The notes under the pieces: generated by a model
What the model was told of the DNA's origin: nothing
Seen by the model: the letters and a program-made list of their open reading frames with translations, nothing else
Databases searched by the model: none
Shown: one piece after another, positions 33,325 to 41,732 of the stretch
Position numbering within the stretch: position 1 is the stretch's first letter
Layout of the letters: the number at the start of each line of letters is the position of its first letter
Origin: JABMMZ01 sp964438995
GTDB lineage: Bacteria > Bacteroidota > Bacteroidia > NS11-12g > UBA955
Assembly: GCA_964438995.1 (NCBI GenBank)
Contig: CAYTMQ010000009.1
Span: forward strand, 1-64,000
Reading direction: 5' to 3'
DNA length: 64,000 bases
Made by a program: the position numbers and the translations under genes

Positions 33325-35145
33325 ATGCGCATCCTTTTATTTCTGTTGTTTTTTAACGTTCTCCAAACTTTTGCACAATCAACGGATGAGCAATTAGCAG
33401 CACAATATTTTTCTGATAAAGAATACGCTAAAGCAGCTGATCTATACGAAGACCTAGCGAAGAAACAACCCGAATCGGTTTATTTTTACGAAAATCTTTT
33501 TCAATGCTATATTTTAATGAAGGATTTTAAGTCAGCCGATAAACTGCTTGATAAACGCATTAAAAAAAACGAATTTCAATACACATATCAAATTGATAAA
33601 GCCTATTTGTTGCACATTCAAGGTCAATTAGACAAACGCGACCAACTCTTCAATCAACTTACCAATATCAAACTTAAAACTACCGATGAAGTTGACTTGA
33701 TGGCCAATGGTTTTTTGAAACGTAGATTTTATGATCAAGCCATCATTACTTATATCAATGGAAGAAATTACTTTAACGATAAAAATCTATTTGCTTACAA
33801 CCTCTCAGAACTGTATTTCCAAAGTGGAAAAGTAGCAGAAGCAACAGACGAATTGGTTAATATGGCTGGTATCAACGATTATATGATAGATGAAATTAAG
33901 AACCGTTTCATCATCGCATATAGAAATCCAAGTCAATACAAAATGTTGTCAAATAATTTGTTGTTAAAACTTCAGAAACAACCTGATAATTATTCTTTCA
34001 ATGATTTATTGATATGGTCGTTTACTCAGCAAAGAGATTGGAATGGCGCATTGATACAAGCTAAATCTGTAGATAAACGATTGAAAGAAGAAGGAAAAAA
34101 GGTCATAGAGTTGACCAATGTTCTTATTGCAAACGATGCTTTTGATGTGGCCTTAAACGCCTTCGATTACGTCAAGTCATTGGGGCAAAACAAATACTAT
34201 TATTTTCAAGCTCAGCAAGGTATTCTCAACATTGGAATGTTGCGCTTGCGAAGAGAAAACGGAGGAACTGCCGAGCAATTAAAAAGTCTTGAATTGGAGT
34301 TTTTAAACTATTTAAACGTTAATGGTTACAACTGGCAAACGGCAGAGCAGATGAATGAATTGGCCGAGTTGTATGTGTACTATATGCACGAAACCACAAA
34401 AGGTATTGATCAACTTAATAAAGCCATAACAATGCCTGGCGTAAATTCTAAACTACAAGCTCAATGCAAATTGAATCTAGGCGATGCACTTTTGATAAGT
34501 GGAGAGCCTTGGGAGGCGGATCTATTATACAAACAAGTTGAAAAACAATTCACCAATGATGCTTTAGGTCAGGAAGCTAGATTTAGATACGCTAGATTGT
34601 GTTATTTCAGAGGTGATTTTGAATGGGCCCAAACCCAATTGGATGTATTGAAGGGCGCCACTACTCAACTTATCAGCAACAATGCCATGCGCTTGTGGTT
34701 GATCATTCAAGATAATTTGGGATTAGATAGCACCGACGAAGCATTGAAATTATATGCATCCGCAGATTTGTTGATTTTTCAAAACAAATTTACAGAGGCC
34801 TTGCAAATTTTAGAGACAATTCCGAACAAATTTCCGGGTCACACTTTGTCTGATGAAATCTTATTTGCTAAAGCGCAAATTTCTGAAAAACAAGGCAAAT
34901 ACAACGATGCTGAATTGTTGTATTTAAAGATAGCTAAAGACTTTAGTTTTGATATTCTAGCAGACAATGCTTTAATCAATTTGGCTAAACTATATGAGTA
35001 TAAACTCAATGATACAGCCAAAGCTAAGAAAATGTACGAGCTCATCATTCTCAATTATACTGGTAGTTTATACATCGATGAAGCTAGAAAGCGATTTAGG
35101 TTCTTAAGAGGCGACGCCATCAAAGAACAAGAGGTCAATTATTGA
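33325..35145 (+). CDS. Secreted tetratricopeptide-repeat protein
   Basis: A 606-aa protein with signal peptide MRILLFLLFFNVLQTFAQ and helical TPR-like repeats throughout. Examples are AAQYFSDKEYAKAADLYEDL (about 27), WEADLLYKQVEKQF (about 397), NKFTEALQILETIPNKFPGH (about 490) and KYNDAELLYLKIAKDF (about 527). It is probably a periplasmic or outer-membrane-associated scaffold; partners are unknown. The ATG at 33325 was preferred to a GTG two codons earlier, which overlaps the promoter element. The heme-binding protein gene starts 45 nt downstream. Confidence 0.82.
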   Translation: MRILLFLLFFNVLQTFAQSTDEQLAAQYFSDKEYAKAADLYEDLAKKQPESVYFYENLFQCYILMKDFKSADKLLDKRIKKNEFQYTYQIDKAYLLHIQGQLDKRDQLFNQLTNIKLKTTDEVDLMANGFLKRRFYDQAIITYINGRNYFNDKNLFAYNLSELYFQSGKVAEATDELVNMAGINDYMIDEIKNRFIIAYRNPSQYKMLSNNLLLKLQKQPDNYSFNDLLIWSFTQQRDWNGALIQAKSVDKRLKEEGKKVIELTNVLIANDAFDVALNAFDYVKSLGQNKYYYFQAQQGILNIGMLRLRRENGGTAEQLKSLELEFLNYLNVNGYNWQTAEQMNELAELYVYYMHETTKGIDQLNKAITMPGVNSKLQAQCKLNLGDALLISGEPWEADLLYKQVEKQFTNDALGQEARFRYARLCYFRGDFEWAQTQLDVLKGATTQLISNNAMRLWLIIQDNLGLDSTDEALKLYASADLLIFQNKFTEALQILETIPNKFPGHTLSDEILFAKAQISEKQGKYNDAELLYLKIAKDFSFDILADNALINLAKLYEYKLNDTAKAKKMYELIILNYTGSLYIDEARKRFRFLRGDAIKEQEVNY

Positions 35146-35190
35146 TGGAATTTTTTGTTATTCAATTATTTTTTGCAGTACATTTGATGA

Positions 35191-35697
35191 ATGTTTAAGC
35201 GACCAATTGTTAAAAAAATTCTGATGATATTATTATCTGTGTTAGTTGTGATACAGTTCATCAGACCTGAAAAAAATCAATCTGGAATCAAAACCAATTC
35301 TATCTATTCAAAATACCAAACAGATAGAAATGTTATAGATGTTTTAAATAAGGCATGTATGGACTGCCACAGCAACTATACAGTGTATCCTTGGTACGCC
35401 AACATTCAACCAGTTGCTTGGTGGATGAAACACCATGTTGACGAAGGAAAAGAGCATTTGAATTTCGATGAATTCTTATCATATAAATTGTACCGTCAGT
35501 ACCATAAAATTGAGGAAGTAGATGAAGTGATACAAGAAGGAGAGATGCCAATGAGTTCATATACTTTAATGCACACAAATGCAAAGCTAACCGATAGCGA
35601 AAAGGAACTACTCATCAATTGGAGCAAATCTATCAGAGCTCAAATGGAAGCAGAATATCCTAAGGACAGCTTAGAAAGACCAAAGAAAAAGGATTGA
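35191..35697 (+). CDS. Membrane-anchored heme-binding (cytochrome-like) protein
   Basis: A 168-aa protein with an N-terminal membrane anchor (about 8-25, ILMILLSVLVVIQF) and a single c-type heme motif CMDCH (56-60), followed by the family signature SNYTVYPWYANIQPVAWW (about 61-78). A Met-Pro segment (GEMPMSSYTLMH, about 115) could supply the distal ligand. It matches the small Bacteroidota haem-binding-domain proteins, probably periplasmic electron carriers. It lies downstream of the TPR gene on the same strand. A hairpin (35729-35746) and a heptad repeat follow. Confidence 0.88.
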   Translation: MFKRPIVKKILMILLSVLVVIQFIRPEKNQSGIKTNSIYSKYQTDRNVIDVLNKACMDCHSNYTVYPWYANIQPVAWWMKHHVDEGKEHLNFDEFLSYKLYRQYHKIEEVDEVIQEGEMPMSSYTLMHTNAKLTDSEKELLINWSKSIRAQMEAEYPKDSLERPKKKD

Positions 35698-35728
35698 TGT
35701 TTAACATCCTGATTCCTTTTCTTTTCTG

Positions 35729-35813
35729 TCGAGGGCATGTCCTCGAACTACGGCAAAATTACAAATCATGGCTGGCGTTAGCCCACTATTCCCTAAATCC
35801 TAATTCCTAAATC
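35729..35813 (+). repeat. Composite hairpin/heptad repeat, copy 5
   Basis: TCGAGG-GCATGT-CCTCGA hairpin at 35729-35746, then ATGGCTGGCGTTAGCCCACT (35768-35787), then CTAAATC, CTAATTC, CTAAATC at exact 7-nt spacing. The tail forms the last codons and the TAG stop of the minus-strand nucleotidyltransferase gene. Confidence 0.8.
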
Positions 35814-36104
35814 TTTGACATAGTTTAAATCGCGTTCAATTGAACGAAAATATTCTGGTTTTATACCTTTAAAAGACACTAAATCAACTCTATTATTTAA
35901 CAATAGCTCCAGCTCTTCAGCTAAATCAATAAATTCAATACCAATTGGTTGATTAAAATTAACAAGAATGTCTTTATCGCTTTCTTCTTTGGCTAGACCT
36001 CGACTATAACTACCAAATACAGCAAGTTTGTTTATACCATATTTATGTGTTAATCTATCTTTGTTTTTATGAAGTACCTCTAATATTTCCCTCAAACTGG
36101 TCAT
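35793..36104 (-). CDS. Minimal nucleotidyltransferase (MNT-like)
   Basis: A 103-aa protein with the nucleotidyltransferase core KLAVFGSYSRGLAKEESDKD (about 26-45): GS...G followed by DxD (Asp-Lys-Asp), and a later Asp in RVDLVSFKG. Such minimal NTases usually pair with a HEPN toxin and AMPylate it, but no HEPN gene is adjacent. The last six residues (DLGIRI) and the TAG stop are encoded by heptad repeat copy 5, so the natural C-terminus may have been replaced by repeat sequence. An orphan antitoxin or stand-alone NTase are both possible. Confidence 0.75.
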   Translation of the reverse strand: MTSLREILEVLHKNKDRLTHKYGINKLAVFGSYSRGLAKEESDKDILVNFNQPIGIEFIDLAEELELLLNNRVDLVSFKGIKPEYFRSIERDLNYVKDLGIRI

Positions 36105-36152
36105 AATACAGATGTACGAATTTTAGAATACAAAATCAATATCATTGATGTA

Positions 36153-36620
36153 TTAAATTGTTTCTGTAATATAAAAATCACCTAAAATTTCTTGGTCATA
36201 ATTATATGATTTTTCATTTGGAAATAAGCCATTTAGATCTGGAAAAATTAGTTGAATGTACGAGAATGGACGGTTTTTATAGTATTTAAATGAGCTTAAT
36301 GTGTGATTTACTAAATCTTCAGATTTTAAGGGGATTAAAACAACAGGAAACCTATCCGTTAAATTATTTATTTTTTGATATAATGGGAGCTCATTTTTTT
36401 TAAATTTTTCAGCATATGAATGCATGAGTTCGTTAGACAAATTTGGTCCAAGTCCAGAAATGAAAATTTCTGGTATATTATAGTTTTCAAATAGACCAGT
36501 TGAATATGCGAAAGGTGTGAAGTTTTCCTCTTCCAAAACTGATGTGATGTGAAAACCATATGTTTCAATGTTTTGTAAAACTAGTTTGAAGTAACCGAGC
36601 TTATCTATATTATTCACCAT
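36153..36620 (-). CDS. DUF4262 family protein
   Basis: A 155-aa cytoplasmic protein with the DUF4262 pattern: ETYGFHITSVLEEENFTPFA (about 18-37), YSTGLFENYNIPEIFISGL (about 38-56) and a C-terminal VLIPLKSEDLVNH. The family is scattered in accessory regions and has no established function. It lies 48 nt upstream of the nucleotidyltransferase and 17 nt downstream of a lipoprotein gene, all on the minus strand. Base composition is noticeably AT-rich compared with flanking housekeeping genes, suggesting an accessory origin. Confidence 0.72.
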   Translation of the reverse strand: MVNNIDKLGYFKLVLQNIETYGFHITSVLEEENFTPFAYSTGLFENYNIPEIFISGLGPNLSNELMHSYAEKFKKNELPLYQKINNLTDRFPVVLIPLKSEDLVNHTLSSFKYYKNRPFSYIQLIFPDLNGLFPNEKSYNYDQEILGDFYITETI

Positions 36621-36637
36621 CAGTCTTTAAAAGCTTT

Positions 36638-37195
36638 TTAAATTGTTAGATGCAGTTTTTTCAGAATGCCATTAGATTTTAATTGGTTAATTGTAGAATC
36701 TAACTGATAACTTATATCTTCCGAACCAAAATACGATTCTTTTCCTTCAATTTTAAACAACATTTTTTCGGCACATTTAAACGATTTAAAAATGGTTTTG
36801 TATGGCTCGCCATTAACAGTTTCAATGTCAAATTTTGGATTTAACATAGTTGTATCAAACTCATTTTCCCAACGTAGTGTCTTGGTAACACATATTCCAG
36901 AAGATTCCAAGATTAATGTAGAATCGTTTAAGACATATGTGCCAGAAGAAAAGTATTCAGAATTTTCGCAATAGGAAATGTCAATAAATTGAAATGAATC
37001 AATAAAGATGATATGTGACGCACAGCAATCACAATACTTTTCTGATTGACAAGAATTGGAGTCCAATGTTGGTCCAAAAGAAAAAGTTTTACCATTTAGA
37101 TAGGGCTTTTCTTTTGATGAATTTTGTTGTTCATGTCGATTACAACAAGTAAGCATAACAGAAAGAAATATTAAGATAATGGTATTAAATTTCAT
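36638..37195 (-). CDS. Small lipoprotein of unknown function
   Basis: A 185-aa lipoprotein starting at the ATG at 37195 (MKFNTIILIFLSVMLTCC). The double Cys at 17-18 serves as the lipobox. The mature part holds a Cys cluster (SCQSEKYCDCCASH, about 48-61) that could bind metal or form disulfides, then beta strands. No family recognised. First gene of a three-gene minus-strand accessory group; upstream lies a tandem pair of composite repeats. AT-rich like its neighbours. Confidence 0.6.
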   Translation of the reverse strand: MKFNTIILIFLSVMLTCCNRHEQQNSSKEKPYLNGKTFSFGPTLDSNSCQSEKYCDCCASHIIFIDSFQFIDISYCENSEYFSSGTYVLNDSTLILESSGICVTKTLRWENEFDTTMLNPKFDIETVNGEPYKTIFKSFKCAEKMLFKIEGKESYFGSEDISYQLDSTINQLKSNGILKKLHLTI

Positions 37196-37278
37196 TTTTT
37201 TATTGTTAAACATTCAGTTGCACCAGCCTCAATCACGACTTTAAATTCAATAAGACACATTTCCAATTATCATTATTT

Positions 37279-37365
37279 GTCTCGGGCACAGCCCTTCAAC
37301 CTACAAGAAAAATTACAAAATATGGCTGGCGTCAGCCCACTAATTCCTAAATCCTAATTCCTAAC
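37279..37365 (+). repeat. Composite hairpin/heptad repeat, copy 6
   Basis: GTCTCGGGCACAGCCCTTCA (hairpin GGGC-ACA-GCCC), CCTACAAGAA, ATGGCTGGCGTCAGCCCACT (hairpin at 37324-37337), then the heptads CTAAATC, CTAATTC, CTAACCG. Followed 18 nt later by copy 7 in the same orientation. Confidence 0.85.
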
Positions 37366-37382
37366 CGCTTTTCTCCTCTATT

Positions 37383-37471
37383 CTCGGGCACAGCCCTTCG
37401 CCCTACAAGAAAAATTACACATTATTGCTTGCGTTAGCCCACTATTCCCTAAATCCTAATTCCTAAATCCT
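37383..37471 (+). repeat. Composite hairpin/heptad repeat, copy 7
   Basis: CTCGGGCACAGCCCTTCG, CCTACAAGAA, TTGCTTGCGTTAGCCCACTA (decayed hairpin), then CTAAATC, CTAATTC, CTAAATC. It ends 8 nt before the kbl stop codon. Copies 6 and 7 form a tandem pair with a period of about 104 nt. Confidence 0.85.
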
Positions 37472-37478
37472 CAATATA

Positions 37479-38672
37479 TCAAATAACCCCCAACTCTTTA
37501 CCAACCTTGGTAAATGCAGCGATGGCTTTGTCTAAATGGTGTTGCTCGTGTGCAGCCGATAATTGAACTCTAATTCTTGCTTGTTCTTTTGGTACAACAG
37601 GGTAGAAGAATCCGATGACATAGATGCCTTCATCTAATAATTTATCTGCCATTACCTGACTCAATTTTGCGTCGTAAAGCATGATTGGAACAATAGCACT
37701 GTTGCCATCTTTGAAATCAAATCCAGCAGACTTGATACCAGCTTTGAAGTATTTTACATTGTTTTCTAATTTGTCTCTTAGTTCTGTTGATTCACTTAAG
37801 ATATTAAATACTTCAATACTTGCAGCAACAATGGCTGGTGCCAATGAGTTTGAAAACAAATATGGACGAGAACGCTGACGAAGCATCTCGATGATTTCTT
37901 TTTTTCCTGTGGTATATCCGCCCATAGCGCCGCCTAAAGCCTTACCCAATGTACCAGTGATGATATCAATTTTGCCATGAACACCACAATATTCTGGTGT
38001 ACCTCTGCCAGTTTTTCCTATAAATCCTGCCGCATGACACTCATCAACCATCGTTAATGCATTGTATTTGTCGGCTAATTCAACGATTTTGTCTAATTGA
38101 GCAACGTAACCATCCATGCTAAAAACACCATCAGTCACGATGATTTTATTTCTGTGACCAGCAGCATTTGCAGCGATTAACTGCTTCTCAAGGTCTTCCA
38201 TATCGTTGTTGTTGTAACGGTATCTTGCAGCCTTACACAAACGCACTCCATCGATAATCGAAGCGTGGTTCAATGAGTCTGAAATAATGGCATCTTGCTC
38301 ATCAAACAAAGGTTCGAAAACTCCGCCATTCGCATCAAAAGCTGCAGCATACAAAATGGTGTCTTCGGTGCTATAGAACTCGGCAATACGCGATTCTAAG
38401 GTCTTGTGAATGTCTTGAGTACCACAAATAAAACGCACACTGCTCATTCCAAAGCCATGGGTGTCTAATGACTTTTTGGCAGACTCAATCACACGAGGAT
38501 GTGAAGACAATCCTAAGTAATTGTTAGCGCAAAAGTTAATGACTTCCTTGCCATCGTTAAGCCTAATGTCTGCGCCCTGTGGAGACACAATGATTCTTTC
38601 CTTTTTGTACAATCCCGCTTCTTTGATTCGGGAAATTTCTTCTTGAAGTTGTTGTTGCAAATTGCCGTACAT
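37479..38672 (-). CDS. kbl: Glycine C-acetyltransferase (2-amino-3-ketobutyrate CoA ligase)
   Basis: PLP enzyme that cleaves 2-amino-3-oxobutyrate with CoA to glycine and acetyl-CoA, the second step of threonine degradation. 397 residues, like E. coli Kbl. Motifs: FCANNYLGLSSHPRV (about 46), GTQDIHKTLE (about 85), VDECHAAGFIGKTGRG (about 208) and the PLP-Lys segment GTLGKALGGAMGG (Lys near 245). The family also contains related oxoamine synthases, but the N-terminal and GTLGKALGG segments fit Kbl best. The threonine dehydrogenase partner is not in the window. Confidence 0.93.
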   Translation of the reverse strand: MYGNLQQQLQEEISRIKEAGLYKKERIIVSPQGADIRLNDGKEVINFCANNYLGLSSHPRVIESAKKSLDTHGFGMSSVRFICGTQDIHKTLESRIAEFYSTEDTILYAAAFDANGGVFEPLFDEQDAIISDSLNHASIIDGVRLCKAARYRYNNNDMEDLEKQLIAANAAGHRNKIIVTDGVFSMDGYVAQLDKIVELADKYNALTMVDECHAAGFIGKTGRGTPEYCGVHGKIDIITGTLGKALGGAMGGYTTGKKEIIEMLRQRSRPYLFSNSLAPAIVAASIEVFNILSESTELRDKLENNVKYFKAGIKSAGFDFKDGNSAIVPIMLYDAKLSQVMADKLLDEGIYVIGFFYPVVPKEQARIRVQLSAAHEQHHLDKAIAAFTKVGKELGVI

Positions 38673-38692
38673 ATTTAATGGAATATTTTTTG

Positions 38693-38700
38693 CAAAAATA
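38693..38700 (-). promoter_or_regulatory. -7 promoter element of kbl (TATTTTTG)
   Basis: Minus-strand TAnnTTTG match, 20 nt upstream of the kbl ATG. Confidence 0.45.
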
Positions 38701-38748
38701 AGTTAGTTAAAGGTAAAAATTTCATATAAATAAAATTGAACATTTGTT

Positions 38749-38756
38749 TAGATTTG
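38749..38756 (+). promoter_or_regulatory. -7 promoter element of ftsH (TAGATTTG)
   Basis: Plus-strand TAnnTTTG match, 38 nt upstream of the ftsH ATG. Confidence 0.5.
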
Positions 38757-38794
38757 CACTTTACTGAATCACGAGACATATACAACGACATTTA

Positions 38795-40858
38795 ATGGAC
38801 AATCAGCAAAACAACAAAAAGAACGATAACCCGTTCGGAGAAAAAAAATCAAGTGGACCGAAGTTTAGCATGTGGTGGATATGGGGAATTATTCTCCTAG
38901 GCTTTGTAATCATCACTTTCTTGCCTGGTAACCAAGGCAAAAAATCTAATATGAATGCGTTGAGAGCAATGATTATGAGCAATGATGTTCAGAAAATTGA
39001 AATCGTCAACGATAGAATTGTTAAGGTCTACCTTAAAGAAGAAGCTCTTTCAAACGAAAAATATAAAAAGGATGTTTCAAAACAGAGCAAATCTCTTATG
39101 GGAGAATCAACTCCTAACTACACCTTTGAAATAAATAAAGAAGCTTTCAATAAAAACTTAGAAGAAATTAAAAGTGAACATCCTGAAGCTAAAAATTTAG
39201 ATATAGAATGGAAATACGAAAGTGATACATCCGGTACAATCTTGTATTGGGTCATCATGTTCGGTCTATTCATTTTAATATGGAGCTACATGATGCGTCG
39301 TATGGGTGGTGGAGGAGGTTCTGGCGGTGGACCAGGTCAAATCTTTAACATCGGTAGAAGCAAAGCGACATTATTCGATAAAAACACAAAAGTAAACATC
39401 ACTTTCAAAGATGTTGCTGGATTAGACGAAGCTAAAGTGGAAGTAATGGAAATCGTTGACTTCCTTAAAAATCCTAAAAAATACACCAAACTTGGCGGTA
39501 AAATACCTAAAGGTGCTTTGCTGATTGGTTCTCCTGGAACTGGTAAAACTTTGTTGGCAAAAGCTGTTGCGGGTGAAGCCAATGTACCATTCTTCTCTCT
39601 GTCAGGTTCTGATTTCGTTGAAATGTTCGTAGGTGTGGGTGCTTCTCGAGTGCGTGACTTGTTTAGACAAGCCAAAGAAAAAGCACCTTGTATCATTTTC
39701 ATAGACGAAATTGATGCCATCGGTAGAGCCAGAGGTAAAAACCTAGTTAGTGGTTCTAATGATGAAAGAGAAAATACCTTGAATCAATTGCTGACTGAAA
39801 TGGATGGTTTCGGTACCGATAGTGGCGTTATCATACTTGCTGCTACCAACCGTCCTGATATCCTTGACTCAGCTCTATTGAGACCAGGTCGTTTCGATAG
39901 ACAGATTTCTATCGATAAACCAGATTTGGTTGGTCGCGAACAAATCTTCAAAGTGCATTTGAAAGGAAAAGAATTGGCAGAAGGTGTTGATCCAAAGAAA
40001 TTATCAGCACAAACTCCAGGTTTTGCAGGTGCTGAAATAGCCAATGTTTGTAACGAAGCTGCTTTGATTGCTGCCCGTAACAACAAAGAAAAAATAGACA
40101 TGCACGATTTTCAAGATGCTATCGATCGCGTTATTGGTGGTCTTGAAAAGAAAAACAAATTGATATCTCCAGAGGAAAAGAAAATTGTGGCTTACCACGA
40201 AGCTGGTCACGCTGTGGCTGGTTGGTTCCTTGAATTTGCAGACCCTCTGGTTAAAGTTTCCATAGTGCCTCGCGGTGTTGCAGCTCTTGGATATGCACAG
40301 TATTTACCAAAAGAACAATACATTTATAGAACAGAACAGTTGATAGATGAAATGTGTATGACTCTTGGTGGCAGAGCTGCAGAAGACATCATGTTCGGTA
40401 AAATTAGTACCGGTGCTCAAAATGATTTAGAACGCGTTACCAGAATGGCATATGCTATGGTAACCATCTATGGTATGAACGATAAAGTTGGTCACGTAAG
40501 TTTCAACGACCCTAATGGTGAATTCGCTTACAGCAAGCCTTATAGTGAAAAGACCTCCGAGTTAATCGACCAAGAAGTTAGAAACATCATCAACGTGGCT
40601 TACGAAAGAACTAAGCAATTGTTGTCTTCGAAAAGAAGTGAATTGGAAAAACTATCTCAAGAATTATTGAGAAAAGAAATCCTATTCCAATACGACCTTG
40701 AAAACATCATTGGCAAACGTCCTTTTGAACATAAAACCAATTACGAAAATTATATGGAAGGCAATGGAAAAGAAGACGAAACTTCAACTCCAGTTACGCC
40801 AGAAATTAATGCTACTCCAAACGAAGAATCTAACGATTCTAACCACGTGCCACACTAA
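38795..40858 (+). CDS. ftsH: ATP-dependent zinc metalloprotease FtsH
   Basis: A 687-aa inner-membrane AAA+ protease for quality control of membrane proteins. TM helix 1 (about 28-46), a periplasmic domain, and TM helix 2 (about 150-168) followed by a Gly-rich linker. AAA module with Walker A GSPGTGKTLLAKA (about 245), FIDEIDAIGR and the second-region-of-homology AATNRPDILDSALLRPGRFD. Zinc site HEAGHA near 467 with a later Asp. The acidic Asn/Thr-rich tail is poorly conserved. A small MORN-like gene begins immediately after its stop codon with no gap. Confidence 0.97.
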   Translation: MDNQQNNKKNDNPFGEKKSSGPKFSMWWIWGIILLGFVIITFLPGNQGKKSNMNALRAMIMSNDVQKIEIVNDRIVKVYLKEEALSNEKYKKDVSKQSKSLMGESTPNYTFEINKEAFNKNLEEIKSEHPEAKNLDIEWKYESDTSGTILYWVIMFGLFILIWSYMMRRMGGGGGSGGGPGQIFNIGRSKATLFDKNTKVNITFKDVAGLDEAKVEVMEIVDFLKNPKKYTKLGGKIPKGALLIGSPGTGKTLLAKAVAGEANVPFFSLSGSDFVEMFVGVGASRVRDLFRQAKEKAPCIIFIDEIDAIGRARGKNLVSGSNDERENTLNQLLTEMDGFGTDSGVIILAATNRPDILDSALLRPGRFDRQISIDKPDLVGREQIFKVHLKGKELAEGVDPKKLSAQTPGFAGAEIANVCNEAALIAARNNKEKIDMHDFQDAIDRVIGGLEKKNKLISPEEKKIVAYHEAGHAVAGWFLEFADPLVKVSIVPRGVAALGYAQYLPKEQYIYRTEQLIDEMCMTLGGRAAEDIMFGKISTGAQNDLERVTRMAYAMVTIYGMNDKVGHVSFNDPNGEFAYSKPYSEKTSELIDQEVRNIINVAYERTKQLLSSKRSELEKLSQELLRKEILFQYDLENIIGKRPFEHKTNYENYMEGNGKEDETSTPVTPEINATPNEESNDSNHVPH

Positions 40859-41128
40859 ATGAAATCAATTCTGCTTTTTGCGCTCACTGTTTTTTGTGTT
40901 GGCTTAAGTAAAGCAGATGATTCTTTGAGTTGTCAAGGTAAGTTTGATAAATCCAATGCCAAGCATGGTATATGGAAATGTAAAAATTCGACTGGTAAAG
41001 TGGTTAAAAGTGAAAATTATAAACATGGTTCTTTGATAGGGTATACGCTCTATAACGATAAAGGACAAATCATTGAAACCAGAAACCGAAAAGGTAAAAT
41101 AAGAAAATTCAATCCTTGTGGTTGCTAA
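40859..41128 (+). CDS. Small secreted MORN/YwqK-like protein
   Basis: An 89-aa exported protein: signal MKSILLFALTVFCVGLSKA, then a short repeat region resembling MORN_2/YwqK antitoxin-like repeats (HGIWKCKNSTGKVVKSENYK and GSLIGYTLYNDKGQIIETR) and a Cys-rich end NPCGC. The ATG directly abuts the ftsH stop (TAA then ATG), implying translational coupling to ftsH. The same repeat type occurs in the larger protein at 41817. Function unknown; an envelope role beside FtsH is speculation. Terminator follows. Confidence 0.75.
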   Translation: MKSILLFALTVFCVGLSKADDSLSCQGKFDKSNAKHGIWKCKNSTGKVVKSENYKHGSLIGYTLYNDKGQIIETRNRKGKIRKFNPCGC

Positions 41129-41132
41129 ATAC

Positions 41133-41162
41133 AAATCCTCAGTTTTTCTGAGGATTTTTTTT
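41133..41162 (+). terminator. Intrinsic terminator of the ftsH unit
   Basis: Stem AAATCCTCAG / CTGAGGATTT, loop TTTTT, then a T-run. Confidence 0.85.
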
Positions 41163-41200
41163 GCTTGTTACTTTGGCATAATGATTGTTTATTTGTAGAC

Positions 41201-41725
41201 ATGCGACTATTATTACTAACAGCTTTAATGACTTTCAGCTTCGTTACATTGAAAGCAAACGACGATGATACAACCAAACCAGCAACTGCTACAGCAACTT
41301 TGCCAAGCGTTACTGTTAAGAAATTGGACGGTACTGCAGTGAATATTCAAGATTATGCAAAGACTGGTAAAATTACCATCATCTCATTTTGGGCAACCTG
41401 GTGCGGTCCGTGCATTAAAGAGTTAGATAACATCAATGACTTGTACGACGACTGGCAAAAAAAATACGGACTTCAATTGGTAGCTGTAACGATAGACGAT
41501 TCTAGAAATATTCCTAAAGTTCAACCATTTGTGACCGCTAAAGGATGGCCTTATACCATCTTAACCGACGAAAACAAAGATTTGGCTAGAGCGTGTAACG
41601 TTAACAACCCTCCTCAAACCATCTTACTCGACCAAAATGGCAACATCGTGTATGTCCACAATGGTTATGTAGAAGGTAATGAAATCGAGCTAGAAGCTGA
41701 AATTAAAAAGCTTATCAAGCCATAA
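41201..41725 (+). CDS. TlpA/ResA-like exported thioredoxin
   Basis: A 174-aa periplasmic thiol-disulfide protein. Signal MRLLLLTALMTFSFVTLKA; a redoxin domain follows with the active site FWATWCGPCIKEL (Cys near 67 and 70) and the cis-Pro in NNPPQTILLDQNG. The family reduces disulfides, often during cytochrome c maturation or in oxidative defence. The ATG at 41201 was preferred to an in-frame upstream TTG-type start because the signal peptide begins there. Two small hairpins (41733-41773) follow. Confidence 0.88.
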   Translation: MRLLLLTALMTFSFVTLKANDDDTTKPATATATLPSVTVKKLDGTAVNIQDYAKTGKITIISFWATWCGPCIKELDNINDLYDDWQKKYGLQLVAVTIDDSRNIPKVQPFVTAKGWPYTILTDENKDLARACNVNNPPQTILLDQNGNIVYVHNGYVEGNEIELEAEIKKLIKP

Positions 41726-41732
41726 TTCTAAG

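Noticed and set aside
35793..36620. HEPN/MNT or other complete toxin-antitoxin pair
   Set aside because: The neighbouring gene is DUF4262, with no HEPN RxxxxH motif, so the nucleotidyltransferase is left as an orphan.
37279..37471. CRISPR array
   Set aside because: Only two tandem units of about 104 nt with similar sequence throughout; no short regular repeats with unique spacers and no cas genes.
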